Shown one piece after another: positions 48,501-53,200 of a stretch of DNA of 64,000 nucleotides (its first letter is position 1; each line of letters begins with the position of its first letter). The stretch covers positions 3,373,003 to 3,437,002 of the forward strand of contig NC_062229.1 of assembly GCF_902686445.1 (NCBI RefSeq), in the 5' to 3' direction. A program made the position numbers and the translations under genes. Under the pieces are notes generated by a model. The model saw only the letters and a program-made list of their open reading frames with translations. It did not search any database and was not told the origin of the DNA. The stretch comes from Sciurus carolinensis. Its lineage: Eukaryota; Chordata; Mammalia; Rodentia; Sciuridae.

Positions 48501-51184
48501 TATACGGTGTGGGGACTGGGCACCTGTACTTTCAAGAAAAGCTCCCCAGGTGATTCCAACCAGGGTAGACAGCCAGTACTTCAGATTGACGCACAGATGG
48601 GATAAGTCCAGAGACAGAATGCATGAGGAGGAAATTGGATGTGAGGATGGACCAACTTAGGTTTCCAGCATGGAGAGGAAGAAGCCAACAGGATGTTAGG
48701 AGCTTAAACAGCATGAGGGAGAGCAGGGCTATAGGTAGTCCCTGCAGCTTCAAAAGACACTGACAAGGAAGTCCTACTTCACCTCGTGGATAAGACGTCA
48801 AACATCCTAGGCAGCTGTACGTGCTAAAAACAGAAATGGATTCTTCAAGAAACATTACACAGATTGGTTAAAGGACGGCAGGGATATCAGAGGTACAGAA
48901 ATCTTCTAAAGCCTGACCTCCTCAGAATGACTGTCAATAGTGTCAAGGCAAAACGGTGTGGCATTTATTGGAAAAAATCTTAGTATAAATGATTCCATTC
49001 CTCTATTTTACATTTATCCATTTAATATGCAATTTACAATGGATAACTTATGTGTACTATGCAACAAACAGTTGGAAAACAGCAAACCATCATTTTCTTT
49101 GTGCTCAAAGGCACCCGTCACAATGAGGATTCTCACTAATGAACTCAACTCATTAATTCACCACACATCTTTTGGATACTTTCTCTGTGCCACTCACTGT
49201 CTGAGATACAGGAGCCCCTTCTCTAGTGGTGGGACAGTCAACCAGGTGAAGTCTAGCAGGCTGGGTGGGGATAAGTGCTGTAGAACAAAATAAAGCAGGT
49301 TAAAGGGAACAGGAATGTGGGCACAATTTAAAGTAGGTGGCTAGAGAAGTTCTTAATAAAGTAACATGAGTAAAAATCTGGAGGTAAAGGCACAAGCCAT
49401 GAGGGTCTTTTGGGGGAAAGTGCTGCAAGTAGAGGAACCATTAGGAAAAAAGGTTACAAGGGAGTGCATGGCCCATTCAAGAACACTGAGAAAACGTGGG
49501 CAGTCAGTAGAGCAAGTCAGGGAGAGAGTGGTAGAGAGGAGGGCAGGGAGGTAGAGAGGGCTACTCTGGCTTCCGGTTAAGGGGGTGCCAGCTGGGTAAG
49601 GGTGGAGGAAGCCCACGTACAGGCAGAGTTGGTAGTGAGAAGACATCTCTGAAAGTATTTTTAAGGTATAACTGACAGAATATGCTGTTCTTATATGAGA
49701 GGAATCAGGGGTAACTTCAAAGTTTTGGATCTGCCACTTAGTATAAGGGGAGAATGACAGTGGGATGGGCAGGTTTGGGCAGGAGGCTAGGATGAAAGAT
49801 TTTGTTTTGGACATGATGTCAGATTTGCCTATTAGACATCCAAATGGAGATGTCAAATATGTTGACATAAAGTTCTTGAGCTCAAGAAACTGTGGGCTAG
49901 AGGTAACTCTACAGAGTATATCATATTGATTCCCATTTATTTATCCGGGCCCATTTCTGCCTTTCAAATGGATCTCATGAGTTAGAGGGCTTCCCCCTTA
50001 TAGGCTCCTTTGTCTGAAGTGAAAAAGGGCCAAGATGGGGGGGGGGCCTCTAAAGTCAGACCACTTTGGTTCAGATTCCTGCTCCTTCTGGTGTGACCTG
50101 ACTTGGGTAAGTAACTTAACCATTTTAACTTAGTTTCTTCCCCAAAAGAAAGGGACTACCAGTACCTACTTCATTGGAGTTTTCGTAAGTGGTACCGTTC
50201 CAAACGCGCCGCGAGGCTGATCACTTACTATGAGCATTCATGCAATAGTGCGGGTCAATATGTGACCCTCAGGCCACCCTCGAATAGCAGGGAGCATCGC
50301 ATGGGGGAACCAGAGCCAGACAGGTAGAGCTTGCCGGCAGTTGTGCACAGAGAAAAGGAGACAGCTAAAAATAGAACCTCGGAAGTCCTCAGGCGAGAGC
50401 AACACGATCGTGGATGTAGGCAGACATCAGCCTGATCGAGTGCTTCCTCTTGGGGATTCGGAGGTGTAACCTTGTCGAAAATGCCCAGAAGGGATGTCAG
50501 CGCTCCACAGGAGGGAACCACAAGGTCTCTCTGGAAGTGCAGGCAAAAAATAGAAAATAAAGGGGGAGGGGCAAACAGCAGCCCGGCTTGGGCAGCCCGG
50601 ATCCTGCGGCCGCGCCTAACTGGGGACACGCGGCGCCCCGAGGGACCTGCGGGAACTGGCGGGAACGCGGGTGCGGAGCTCGCGGCGGGGGTGGGGAGCA
50701 CGGCCCAGCTCCCTGCGTGCTCGGCGTGGCCGCCACTGGCCGGGGACGCGGGACGCCGGGTGCCGGGCGAGGGGGCGGGGAGGGAGCGTGGCGCGCTCGG
50801 GCCACCGCCAGGCCCGAGGTCTATTTACATCCGCGGCCGAGGCCCGGGCCGCACCTCCCGCCCCTTCCGGCCCCGAGCCCGGCTGCGGGGCGGAAGCGCC
50901 TCCCGGCCGCGGCCCCGACGGCCTCCCGACGGCTCTGGCCAGACGGCGGCAGGGGCCGCGGCTGCCGCGAGTAATGGACCGGGCGGGTGAGCCCGGCCTG
51001 AGGAGACGGAATAGAAGGCGGCTGCGGAGTCCCCCGAGCCGCCAGGACGGAGCAGACCGGACGCCCGCACTCTGGGACGCACAGCCCCCAGGTCTGTGGC
51101 CCCGCAGCCTCCCTCCACCCGCTTCCCAGCCGCCAGCTGGCCCCCGACGGCGCCTCCCCTACCTTCGTTCGCCAGGTCCGCCAT
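465..51184 (-). CDS. RANBP3: RANBP3, Ran-binding protein 3 (partial; coding exons 1-13, residues 1-402)
   Basis: RanBP3 is a nuclear cofactor of the export receptor CRM1/XPO1. It stabilises XPO1-RanGTP-cargo complexes, binds RCC1, and is reported to promote export of beta-catenin and Smad2/3. Thirteen exons on the minus strand splice with GT-AG junctions into 1,206 nt (402 codons) without a frame error. The order is: N-terminal MADLANE; an FVF motif (exon 2); an acidic, Pro-rich segment (exon 3); the PPVKRERTS nuclear localisation signal (exon 5); FIFG and FVFG motifs (exons 9 and 11); and the start of the segment leading into the Ran-binding domain (exon 13). That domain, roughly the last 165 residues in human, is off the left edge. 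Intron sizes range from 89 nt to 17.2 kb. Identification rests on near-identity to the mammalian protein as I know it; no alignment was run. Confidence 0.97.
1022..1124 (-). CDS. RANBP3: RANBP3 coding exon 12
   Basis: The exon is 103 nt, with acceptor CCCTGCAG and donor GTATGT. It encodes SPPKLNEVSSDAGRENAAAE and then SGSESSSQEATPEK (residues 332-365), plus one base. This Ser/Glu-rich linker precedes the Ran-binding domain. Confidence 0.97.
2052..2130 (-). CDS. RANBP3: RANBP3 coding exon 11 (second FxFG motif)
   Basis: The exon is 79 nt, with acceptor CCTTTCCAG and donor GTGAGC. It completes Ser305 and encodes LENSTNSADSSSNK followed by FVFGQNMSERVL (residues 306-331). The last twelve residues closely repeat the end of exon 9. 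It ends in phase 0. Confidence 0.97.
2190..2275. repeat. imperfect CA/CATA microsatellite
   Basis: Alternating purine-pyrimidine tract (acacacatacatacat, cgcgcacacacacgtacatacacacatatac) in intron 10. It is likely length-variable. Confidence 0.7.
2957..3060 (-). CDS. RANBP3: RANBP3 coding exon 10
   Basis: The exon is 104 nt, with acceptor TCTGTTTCCAG and donor GTAGGT. It encodes LMNENTDVAGIENAGHPGSD and then TPTATNYFLQYISS (residues 271-304), plus two bases of the next Ser codon. Confidence 0.96.
4101..4265 (-). repeat. B1-dID type SINE
   Basis: Read on the minus strand it has the B1 head (gctgggcgtgg-like) and the dID part (gctggagatgtagctcagtg), then an A-rich tail that appears as a T run at 4,101-4,112. 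This is typical of squirrel B1-dID composites. Confidence 0.75.
4291..4405 (+). repeat. B1/7SL-like SINE fragment
   Basis: The phrases ttccagctacttccaggcttgaggccagg and gggccagcctgggcaatac are diverged 7SL/B1 sequence, followed by an A/C-rich tail. Confidence 0.55.
4788..4962 (+). repeat. MER20-like hAT fragment
   Basis: The series 'ctctggcccccagagaac', 'ggggacatctgggatgtctg', 'atcacaactgtggtgttcct', 'gagtgggtagacgctgggga' and 'gcatcctgcatggcccagga' follows the MER20 consensus order as I know it. Confidence 0.6.
5319..5438 (-). CDS. RANBP3: RANBP3 coding exon 9 (first FxFG motif)
   Basis: The exon is 120 nt (40 codons, residues 231-270), phase 0 at both ends, with acceptor TTTTTAATAG and donor GTATGT. 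It encodes an acidic stretch (NTSEEENCEKKD) and ends with FIFGQNLRDRVK, an FxFG motif like those of nucleoporins and of exon 11. Such motifs in RanBP3 are associated with binding the export machinery. Confidence 0.97.
6386..6481 (+). repeat. ID-type squirrel SINE
   Basis: Diverged body (gagtggttcagcggtcagcg, gcttgcttagcataacgcag, tgcgttccatcctagcactg) followed by an A15 tail. It is tRNA-derived, with degenerate A and B boxes. Confidence 0.7.
7531..7574 (-). repeat. ID SINE fragment
   Basis: Only the first part of the ID body is present (gagcgctctaccactgagct then acaaccccagccc on the plus strand). It is a truncated copy. Confidence 0.65.
8895..9262 (+). repeat. MaLR-like LTR remnant
   Basis: The phrases 'gggtggggcctagcacaggt', 'ctaaacaaacctctttcctt' and 'cccagcctaggtattttgct', with the ending 'ataacaacagaaaatagacg', follow the 3' part of mammalian MaLR LTRs (MLT1/MST type). 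It is a non-coding old LTR fragment; the subfamily is not resolved. Confidence 0.5.
9428..9555 (-). CDS. RANBP3: RANBP3 coding exon 8
   Basis: The exon is 128 nt, with acceptor TTCCTACAG and donor GTCAGT. It encodes IPSSGTNGVSVPVDCTGAAT and then an acidic segment ending in EAHALE (residues 188-230, the first codon split). It ends in phase 0. This low-complexity Ser/Glu region is one of the less conserved parts of the protein. Confidence 0.96.
9876..10099 (-). repeat. B1-dID SINE, full-length
   Basis: Minus orientation. It has the B1 head (gcctgtaatcccagcgactcaggag-like), the middle (gagaccctgtctctaaataaaatac) and the dID part (agggctggagatgtggcccc). Confidence 0.85.
10156..10238 (+). repeat. 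ID-type SINE
   Basis: ctggggtgtggctcagtggtg, then ttgcctagc, then gacctgggttccacccctag, then an A tail. It lies directly upstream of and co-oriented with a B1-dID copy. Confidence 0.8.
10239..10452 (+). repeat. B1-dID SINE
   Basis: gctgggcatgggtgctggcctgtgatcccagag, then a B1 body, an A-rich linker (aaaataaaaaataaaag) and a dID end (ggctggggatttggctcagt) with a tail. Confidence 0.85.
11044..11136 (-). CDS. RANBP3: RANBP3 coding exon 7
   Basis: The exon is 93 nt, with acceptor CATTGCAG and donor GTAAGA. It encodes GLPSQKPKEQQRSVLRPAVL and then QAPQPKALSQT (residues 157-187), plus one base. It is GC-rich compared with its flanking introns. The exon itself begins with GT, so a shifted acceptor is conceivable, but phase and homology fix this one. 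Confidence 0.96.
11137..11980 (-). other. RANBP3: RANBP3 intron 6
   Basis: 0.84-kb intron containing one diverged B1-dID SINE (11,424-11,584). Nothing else is recognised. Confidence 0.75.
11424..11584 (+). repeat. B1-dID SINE, diverged
   Basis: cgcctgggatcccagcaggt and gggaggctgaggcagaagga, then gagaccctgtctcatg, an A-rich linker (ataaaaaataaaaaggg) and a shortened dID end (gggtttaatccccagtaccaaa). Confidence 0.7.
11981..12046 (-). CDS. RANBP3: RANBP3 coding exon 6
   Basis: The exon is 66 nt, with acceptor CTTGTAG and donor GTAGGT. It encodes EEKSSGFRLKPPTLIHGQ and then APSA (about residues 135-156), with one base of the next Gly codon at the end. Its acceptor and first bases are duplicated in diverged form about 1.77 kb upstream in the same intron (see 13,752-13,813). 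Confidence 0.96.
12826..13200 (+). repeat. L1 remnant (ORF2 fragment joined to 3' UTR)
   Basis: The first part translates to KKTIPFSAALKSNKILGNKF, typical of the L1 ORF2 C-terminal region. From about 13,015 it continues with the L1M-type 3' UTR phrases 'agagacaggaagtagattca' and 'ctgggggctgggagaggatg'. It is an old, internally deleted copy. Confidence 0.7.
13752..13813 (-). other. pseudo-exon at duplicated exon 6 acceptor
   Basis: The minus strand reads CTTGTAG|AGGAAAAGA exactly as at the true exon 6 acceptor. A potential donor TCG|GTAGGG follows 62 nt later. Joined to exon 5 it would read E-E-K-T-R and then a stop. No expression can be inferred from sequence alone. Confidence 0.4.
15288..15349. 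repeat. 31-bp tandem duplication
   Basis: Two adjacent copies of a 31-bp unit beginning agtggtagaacagggcgatt and ending cctcatca. They differ at one base (c/t at unit position 22), which suggests a recent duplication. Confidence 0.9.
16672..16851 (-). repeat. B1-dID SINE, diverged
   Basis: Plus-strand text cctcctgcctcagcctcccaagttgctgggatgacagg is the complement of the B1 head. The dID side is degraded, and a short TC repeat flanks it at 16,660-16,674. Confidence 0.75.
16915..16984 (-). repeat. ID SINE fragment
   Basis: ctaggtaagcgctctaccactgagccgcaaccccagcc is the complement of the ID 5' half. Confidence 0.7.
18765..18815. repeat. GT-rich microsatellite
   Basis: Imperfect TG repeat (gagtgagtgcgtgtgtgaat, gcgtgtgtgtacacgtgtgc) in intron 5. 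Confidence 0.7.
19188..19274 (-). CDS. RANBP3: RANBP3 coding exon 5 (nuclear localisation signal, RSK/Akt site)
   Basis: The exon is 87 nt, residues 106-134, with acceptor TTTTCTGTAG and donor GTAAAT. It contains PPVKRERTS, the known unusual NLS of RanBP3 that is recognised preferentially by importin-alpha3. It also contains the RxRxxS context RERTSS, whose last serine (125 here) corresponds to published phospho-Ser58 of the short isoform. Confidence 0.97.
19364..19400 (-). CDS. RANBP3: RANBP3 coding exon 4 (37 nt micro-exon)
   Basis: The exon runs from acceptor TTGTTTCAG to donor GTAAGG and encodes RSAGGSSPEAGE (residues 94-105) plus one base. It is unusually short and is separated from exon 5 by only 89 nt. 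The phase match with exons 3 and 5 supports both ends. Confidence 0.94.
20305..20395 (+). repeat. hAT-type DNA transposon fragment
   Basis: ttttccataaagggccagtc and ggcaggccacatttagtctc match the common mammalian hAT terminal text (ctgtaaagggccagatag). Only part of the element remains. Confidence 0.5.
20422..20528 (+). repeat. ID-type squirrel SINE, young
   Basis: Near-consensus body (ggctggggatatggctcagt, tggtagagtgcttgccttgc, ggttcaatccccagcaccac) with a pure A tail of about 27. Similar gtaaaca sequence occurs on both sides, consistent with a target-site duplication. Confidence 0.92.
20600..20690 (-). repeat. MIR fragment
   Basis: aaagtcacacagctaattca followed by ataacctggatttcctc matches the complement of the MIR core region. 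Confidence 0.55.
20891..21084 (-). repeat. B1-dID SINE
   Basis: Plus-strand complement: ttggtgataccaggaattga, ttttgagacagggtttcact, cctcagcctcctgagtagct and a B1 head ending ctgtgcccagcc. Confidence 0.85.
27660..27860 (-). CDS. RANBP3: RANBP3 coding exon 3, in-frame cassette
   Basis: The exon is 201 nt (67 codons, residues 27-93), phase 0 at both ends, with acceptor TTGCTCCCAG and donor GTAAGT. It encodes an acidic start (SSAEQKDLSDSGEEP) followed by a Pro/Ala-rich stretch ending in FPRELAG. Skipping it preserves frame. Published Ser58 numbering for the RSK/Akt site fits an isoform lacking this exon, because the same serine is residue 125 here and 125 minus 67 is 58. This is therefore probably the exon that separates the long and short RANBP3 isoforms. 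Confidence 0.96.
28822..29020 (-). repeat. B1-dID SINE
   Basis: Complement of dID (ccactgagccacatccccag) and B1 (gatcctcctgcctcagcctc, ctgagccactgggatgacag). Confidence 0.82.
29021..29131 (-). repeat. 7SL-like (B1/Alu-type) monomer
   Basis: gatgaggtcttgctctgttgcccaggctgaac and then cctcccaagtagtgg form a second 7SL-derived arm fused directly to the preceding SINE in the same orientation. Confidence 0.65.
29757..29878 (+). repeat. ID-type squirrel SINE
   Basis: ggggctgaggagatagctca, then tagagtgcttgccttgcaag, then an A/C-rich tail made of caa and aaac repeats. Confidence 0.9.
30640..30760. repeat. possible ancient transposon fragment
   Basis: agggacaactttaaatatggactgtatgttgaagactattactgcatcc resembles an old repeat motif common in mammals. 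The family is not resolved and the call is tentative. Confidence 0.25.
31775..31913 (+). repeat. ID-type SINE with perfect target-site duplication
   Basis: Consensus ID body, then an A-rich tail containing a CA run (acacacac at 31,871-31,888). The 14-bp target duplication aaatactattattt lies at 31,761-31,774 and 31,914-31,927. Confidence 0.95.
31928..32180 (+). repeat. interrupted hAT-type DNA transposon fossil
   Basis: The start (gttggcaaacttttttctgcagagg) and a later part (gagtggctgtgctccaatac, agttcacaaaaacaggtgct) match the same mammalian hAT family. Between them at about 32,006-32,060 lies ID-like text (ttggtgctggggatggaacc). Confidence 0.5.
33037..33229 (-). repeat. B1-dID SINE
   Basis: Poly(T) run at 33,036-33,058, then dID and B1 complements (ctcactgagttgcttggtgc; cactgggattacaggcgtgc). 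The flanks share agctgactt (33,028-33,036 and 33,231-33,239), a probable target duplication. Confidence 0.9.
33509..33585 (-). repeat. ID SINE, diverged
   Basis: catggtgctagggattgaac and acatgctctaccaacgagtg are the complement of an old ID copy. Confidence 0.65.
33605..33675. repeat. polypyrimidine tract
   Basis: About 70 bases almost wholly C/T on the plus strand (purine-rich on the RANBP3 sense strand), about 260 nt upstream of exon 2 in transcript direction. Confidence 0.75.
33930..33985 (-). CDS. RANBP3: RANBP3 coding exon 2
   Basis: The exon is 56 nt, with acceptor TTTTTGCAG and donor GTAAGG. It completes the split Glu codon and encodes EKPAIAPPVFVFQKDKGQK (residues 8-26). The FVF triplet resembles the FxFG-type motifs repeated later in the protein. 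It ends in phase 0, which lets exon 3 be skipped or included without changing frame. Confidence 0.97.
35293..35389 (+). repeat. ID-type squirrel SINE
   Basis: gggctggggttgtggctcag, tgctcgcctagtacgcgtga, gggttcgatcctcagcacat, then A20. The flanks share caaatga, a probable target duplication. Confidence 0.92.
38022..38209 (-). repeat. B1-dID SINE
   Basis: Complement of dID (attttaccactgagctgcat) and B1 (cctcctgcctcagcctcccg). Flanking aggaacc is compatible with a target duplication. Confidence 0.85.
38690..38790 (-). repeat. MIR-like fragment
   Basis: accatgtgccaggtttcatc, acctcactgcgacttcacaa and gacaggaaaggggaagagg follow the complement of the MIR 3' half. Confidence 0.45.
40290..40455 (-). 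repeat. MIR fragment
   Basis: agtctcactgaatgtcgcca, cctgtttgtgaatcatgaaataagcctg and acctgggtgcctcccatctc follow the complement of MIR. Confidence 0.45.
40726..40739 (+). promoter_or_regulatory. CTCF-like motif
   Basis: CCACTAGGTGGCAC matches the CTCF core pattern CCASYAGRKGGCRS at every position. It lies in intron 1, about 10.4 kb downstream of the RANBP3 start. Occupancy is not known. Confidence 0.5.
40888..41099 (+). repeat. B1-dID SINE
   Basis: ggctgggtgtgataatccca, aggccagcctgggaaattta, ctcaaaataaatagggacag, then the dID end (gatgtagctcagtggtagaa, cttcaatccccagcacagca) and an A-rich tail. Confidence 0.88.
41640..42085 (-). repeat. L2 3'-end remnant
   Basis: ttccaggccctgagatcagcactggggacagg, the aaggcctctctgaggggcca block, gggcctgaagacagaatggg and gatccaa-like text run in the order of the complemented L2 3' region. 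A second related piece may continue at 42,380-42,500. Confidence 0.55.
43385..43620 (+). repeat. MER20-like hAT element
   Basis: agctgttctcatccaggagt, cttggggacatggccaatgt, acatcctctgatacacagaa, cagtcccctaacacaaagaa and tgatccaaccccaacgcc follow MER20 order. Confidence 0.6.
43828..44060 (+). repeat. MER20-like hAT element
   Basis: agtagttctcagttgggggt, tagcaatatctggaggtatt, ccatgtgagtagaggccact and acaatgtaagggatggctcc follow MER20 order. Confidence 0.7.
44150..44255 (-). repeat. MIR fragment
   Basis: ccattttacagatgcaggag, ctaagatcaaataatttacc, aagtaagaagtggctgaagt and agactcaaaccaggga are the complement of the MIR core. Confidence 0.75.
44738..44822 (+). repeat. ID-type SINE inside hAT fossil
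   Basis: ggctggggatgtggctcagt, tggcctagcatgtgcgaggt, cctgggttttatccccaact, then acacacacaaaa. Confidence 0.85.
44900..45084 (+). repeat. B1-dID SINE with perfect target-site duplication
   Basis: A 5'-truncated B1 (cccagcaactcaggagcatg) and dID end (ctggggatgtagttcagtgg) with an A tail. The 16-bp sequence aaaaaagcaaacaatg flanks it at 44,884-44,899 and 45,085-45,100. Confidence 0.92.
46037..46221 (+). repeat. B1-dID SINE
   Basis: gccggacgctgtggtgccac, gggaagctgaggcaggagga, aaaataaaaaataaaaagag, ctggggatgtgactcagtgg, gggttcaatctccagtactg; it ends in a G run. Confidence 0.88.
47128..47345 (+). repeat. MER20-like hAT element
   Basis: gatcagtggttcccaactct, acccccaagggacactggga, gagaccaggggtgctcagag and gctgaggctgagaaacccca run from one terminus to the other. 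Confidence 0.65.
47570..47660 (-). repeat. MIR fragment
   Basis: tttggctctcacagcaatca and ccgttcactggtgagaaaac follow the complemented MIR core. Confidence 0.45.
47775..47955 (+). repeat. MER20-like hAT element, 5'-truncated
   Basis: cttttggtcatcatgacctg, accagcatctagtgagtagg, atgtacaggacagccctctc and agccccaaatgtcaacagtg follow MER20. It lies in the same orientation as the copy 0.4 kb upstream. Confidence 0.72.
48405..48600 (-). repeat. MER5A-like hAT fragment
   Basis: ccagtgcttctcaactcctt and ctccccaggtgattccaacc are typical MER5A terminal and internal phrases. Confidence 0.5.
49140..49640 (-). repeat. L2 3'-end remnant
   Basis: ctttctctgtgccactcact, gtctgagatacaggagcccc, gataagtgctgtagaacaaa, gcacaatttaaagtaggtgg and gtaaaggcacaagccatgag follow the complemented L2 3' end; it may extend to about 49.87 kb. 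Confidence 0.65.
50055..50215 (+). repeat. MIR element
   Basis: aaagtcagaccactttggtt, gggtaagtaacttaaccatt, actaccagtacctacttcat and ggagttttcgtaagtggta follow MIR consensus order. Confidence 0.75.
51163..51184 (-). CDS. RANBP3: RANBP3 coding exon 1 (start codon)
   Basis: The ATG is at 51,182-51,184 on the minus strand. It opens MADLANE plus one base of the next codon (22 coding nt) and is followed by donor GTAGGG. The start is chosen because MADLANE is the known N-terminus of the protein and because the phase joins exon 2 exactly. The 5' UTR lies above 51,184 inside the CpG island; the transcription start cannot be read from the sequence. Confidence 0.95.
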
Positions 51185-51433
51185 TTTACTTCCTTAAGCC
51201 CTCCCACAAGGCCCCGCGCCGGCCCGGGCTCGCCTGTTTTCTGCCGGAGACTCCTGCGCGTGCGCAATTAACAAGCCGACTCCAAGCGAGGCGGGCAGCC
51301 CGCGCCTGCGCGCTGAGCTGCGCGCCGAGTCCAGCTCCTACTCGCGCTCCAAGCACGCGCCTGCGCACTAACGGTCCCCCGCCTCCTCTTCCCGCCGATG
51401 GAGGGAGCGTGGCCCCAGGAGCGCGCACGCGCG
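51175..51433 (-). promoter_or_regulatory. RANBP3: RANBP3 core promoter motifs (YY1, ETS, NRF1-like)
   Basis: On the minus strand AAAATGGCGGAC overlaps the start codon and fits a YY1 site. AGGAAGT just before it fits an ETS/GABP site. NRF1-like palindromes lie at 51,255-51,266 (TGCGCGTGCGCA), 51,357-51,367 and 51,421-51,432. No TATA box is seen. This is a typical housekeeping CpG promoter. Confidence 0.6.
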
Positions 51434-52492
51434 GGGGCAGCGCGGGCTCCGCAGTCCGGCGGTGGTCTTGGGACTCGACCACTGGGCTGTCCCGCTGGCG
51501 ATCCGGGGGTCCCCAGCGGCAGGAGAGCTTGCGGTCGGGGGCGCCGCGGCCGCGGCCTTCCCCCAGGTACATTCTGGGCCCGCGAAGCCTGCGATCGCAC
51601 GCCCCAGTTTCCCCGTCAGGCCGGCGTTCCTGAGGTGGCGCGGGAGCCGGCGGAGGGAGGCGGAGGTTGAGGAGCGCGACCCGGGCGCGGGTCCGCCGTC
51701 GGGCCTGGGCCGCAGGTACCGCGGGAGCCCCGGGAGTGGCGCTCCGGGACGGCTCGGCGTCGGCGAAGGCCGTGCCCCTCCGCGCGGGGCGGCGCCGGCG
51801 CTCCGGGACGCAGCTGGCAGAGCAGGGGACGCAGCCAGGGCCTTACGCCGACTGGGAAGGAGCTCCCGCTCCCCGACCCGGAGGTGAGGCGTGCCCACCC
51901 TGAGCTCGTGCGACGGGGACGTCGGGGTCGCTTCGGCCCGCCTTGCTCGCGTCCCAGCGGGTCTTTGGGCTCCTGCAACGCAGCCCGGGTCCACTGCGGT
52001 CGCCGAGGCCAGACTGCTTCCTTTCTTTCTGGTCAAGCGCCGGCCGAGGGATCTTTAAGAATACAAAGGAGAGACGCGCACTGTCCATACCGGGGCCCCC
52101 TCCCCGAGGCTTTCAGAGGCTTTGCCGAGCCTGGAAATGCGGGGTCATGGCGCCGCCTGCTCGCTGCGCTTCGGCGCACGGCCTGCCCAGCCATGGCAGC
52201 CGCCTCCTCTGCGCGCGGACCCCCCTGCTGTCCAGCTCGGGCACCAGCTCTCTTCTAGTCTGATCTAGAAGAGGTGGGGGTCCTGCAGCCTGTGGCCCAT
52301 CTGGCCTTCCAGCTGAGAATGTAGTATTTAACTGGTTAGGGGGGAGAGTCAGGAAGAACTGCGCCATGGGAAGCCAAAATTGCATGAAGTTTAAATTTCA
52401 GTGTTCGTAGTGAAGTTTTGAAAATAGTCGCACTTATTTATATATGATCTATGACTGCGTTTGAGCTTCAATAGCAGAGCTGTCCTTTTACC

Positions 52493-52664
52493 TCTTTTTT
52501 TTTTTTTGGTGCGGGCTTTGAGCCCAGGGGTACTTTACCACTGAGCCGCATCTCCAGCCCTTTTACTTTTTAGATGGTCTCTATAGATTGCTGAGACTGG
52601 CTTCAAATTGCGGTCTTCCTGCCTCCGCTTCCTGAGTCGCTGGGATTAAAAGTGTGTGCCATAC
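52493..52664 (-). repeat. B1-dID SINE
   Basis: T-run, then tttgagcccaggggtacttt, accactgagccgcatctcca and cctcctgcctccgct-like text: a diverged complement of B1-dID. Confidence 0.8.
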
Positions 52665-53034
52665 TTTTAATTTAGGTCTTGACAGAAAAACTGATCATCT
52701 GTCATCCAGGCCTCTCACCTGCCTGTGCCCTGGTCTCCTCCAGCTCTGCCTCCATTGCTTACGCACCAGCTAGGGGCGTGGTCAGCTGCTGCTGGCGCAG
52801 GGGGAAGAGGTGTGGCTGTGTGTGTGTGGTTTAAGTTTTACTGATGTTTTTCACCACTTTCTTAAGTCTTGACAGCCGTCAATAAAATAAATTGGGCCCT
52901 GGCGTGTAGTGTTTGCTGGTTTTCTTGGTGTACATAACTTAAGCCACATCCTGTTTACTGATGTGATGTCACCGTCCTCGGAGTTGGGAGGAGGTATGTA
53001 AGAGCACACTGGATTTTTTTTTTTTTTTTTTTGA

Positions 53035-53200
53035 GAAACTGCTGCTTCCTCAGTGTCGTCCCCAGGCCACCAGCTTTAGCATCACCTGGAAACATTAGAA
53101 ATACAGGATCTCAGGCCCTACCTGGAACCCAAATCAGAATCTGCATTTCAACAAGATACCAGGAACACTGTTCCAGAGCTGCTCAGAGGGATTCTTCTTC
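53035..53200 (-). repeat. MER5A-like hAT element
   Basis: agctttagcatcacctggaa, acattagaaatacaggatct, caggccctacctggaaccca and aatcagaatctgcatttcaa follow the complement of MER5A. Confidence 0.75.

Larger units (their letters stand above)
33986..51162 (-). other. RANBP3: RANBP3 intron 1
   Basis: 17.2-kb first intron, the longest in the gene. It holds seven SINEs, four MER20-like elements, an hAT fossil with two nested SINEs, MIR and L2 fossils, and a strong CTCF-like motif at 40,726. No coding exon is recognised. Quiet stretches are 34.2-35.2, 35.4-38.0, 39.0-40.2, 42.5-43.3, 45.2-46.0 and 46.3-47.1 kb. Confidence 0.75.
50580..52250. promoter_or_regulatory. CpG island over RANBP3 exon 1
   Basis: Abrupt rise in G+C and CG dinucleotides that spans exon 1 and about 1 kb beyond it on the upstream side. 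It contains many GC boxes and long spurious ORFs on both strands. It marks the RANBP3 promoter and could also drive divergent transcription. Confidence 0.88.

Noticed and set aside
50671..51633. 320-codon plus-strand ORF in the CpG island
   Set aside because: GC-rich sequence has few stop codons. The translation is Arg/Pro/Gly-rich with no recognisable domain, and it overlaps RANBP3 exon 1 on the opposite strand.
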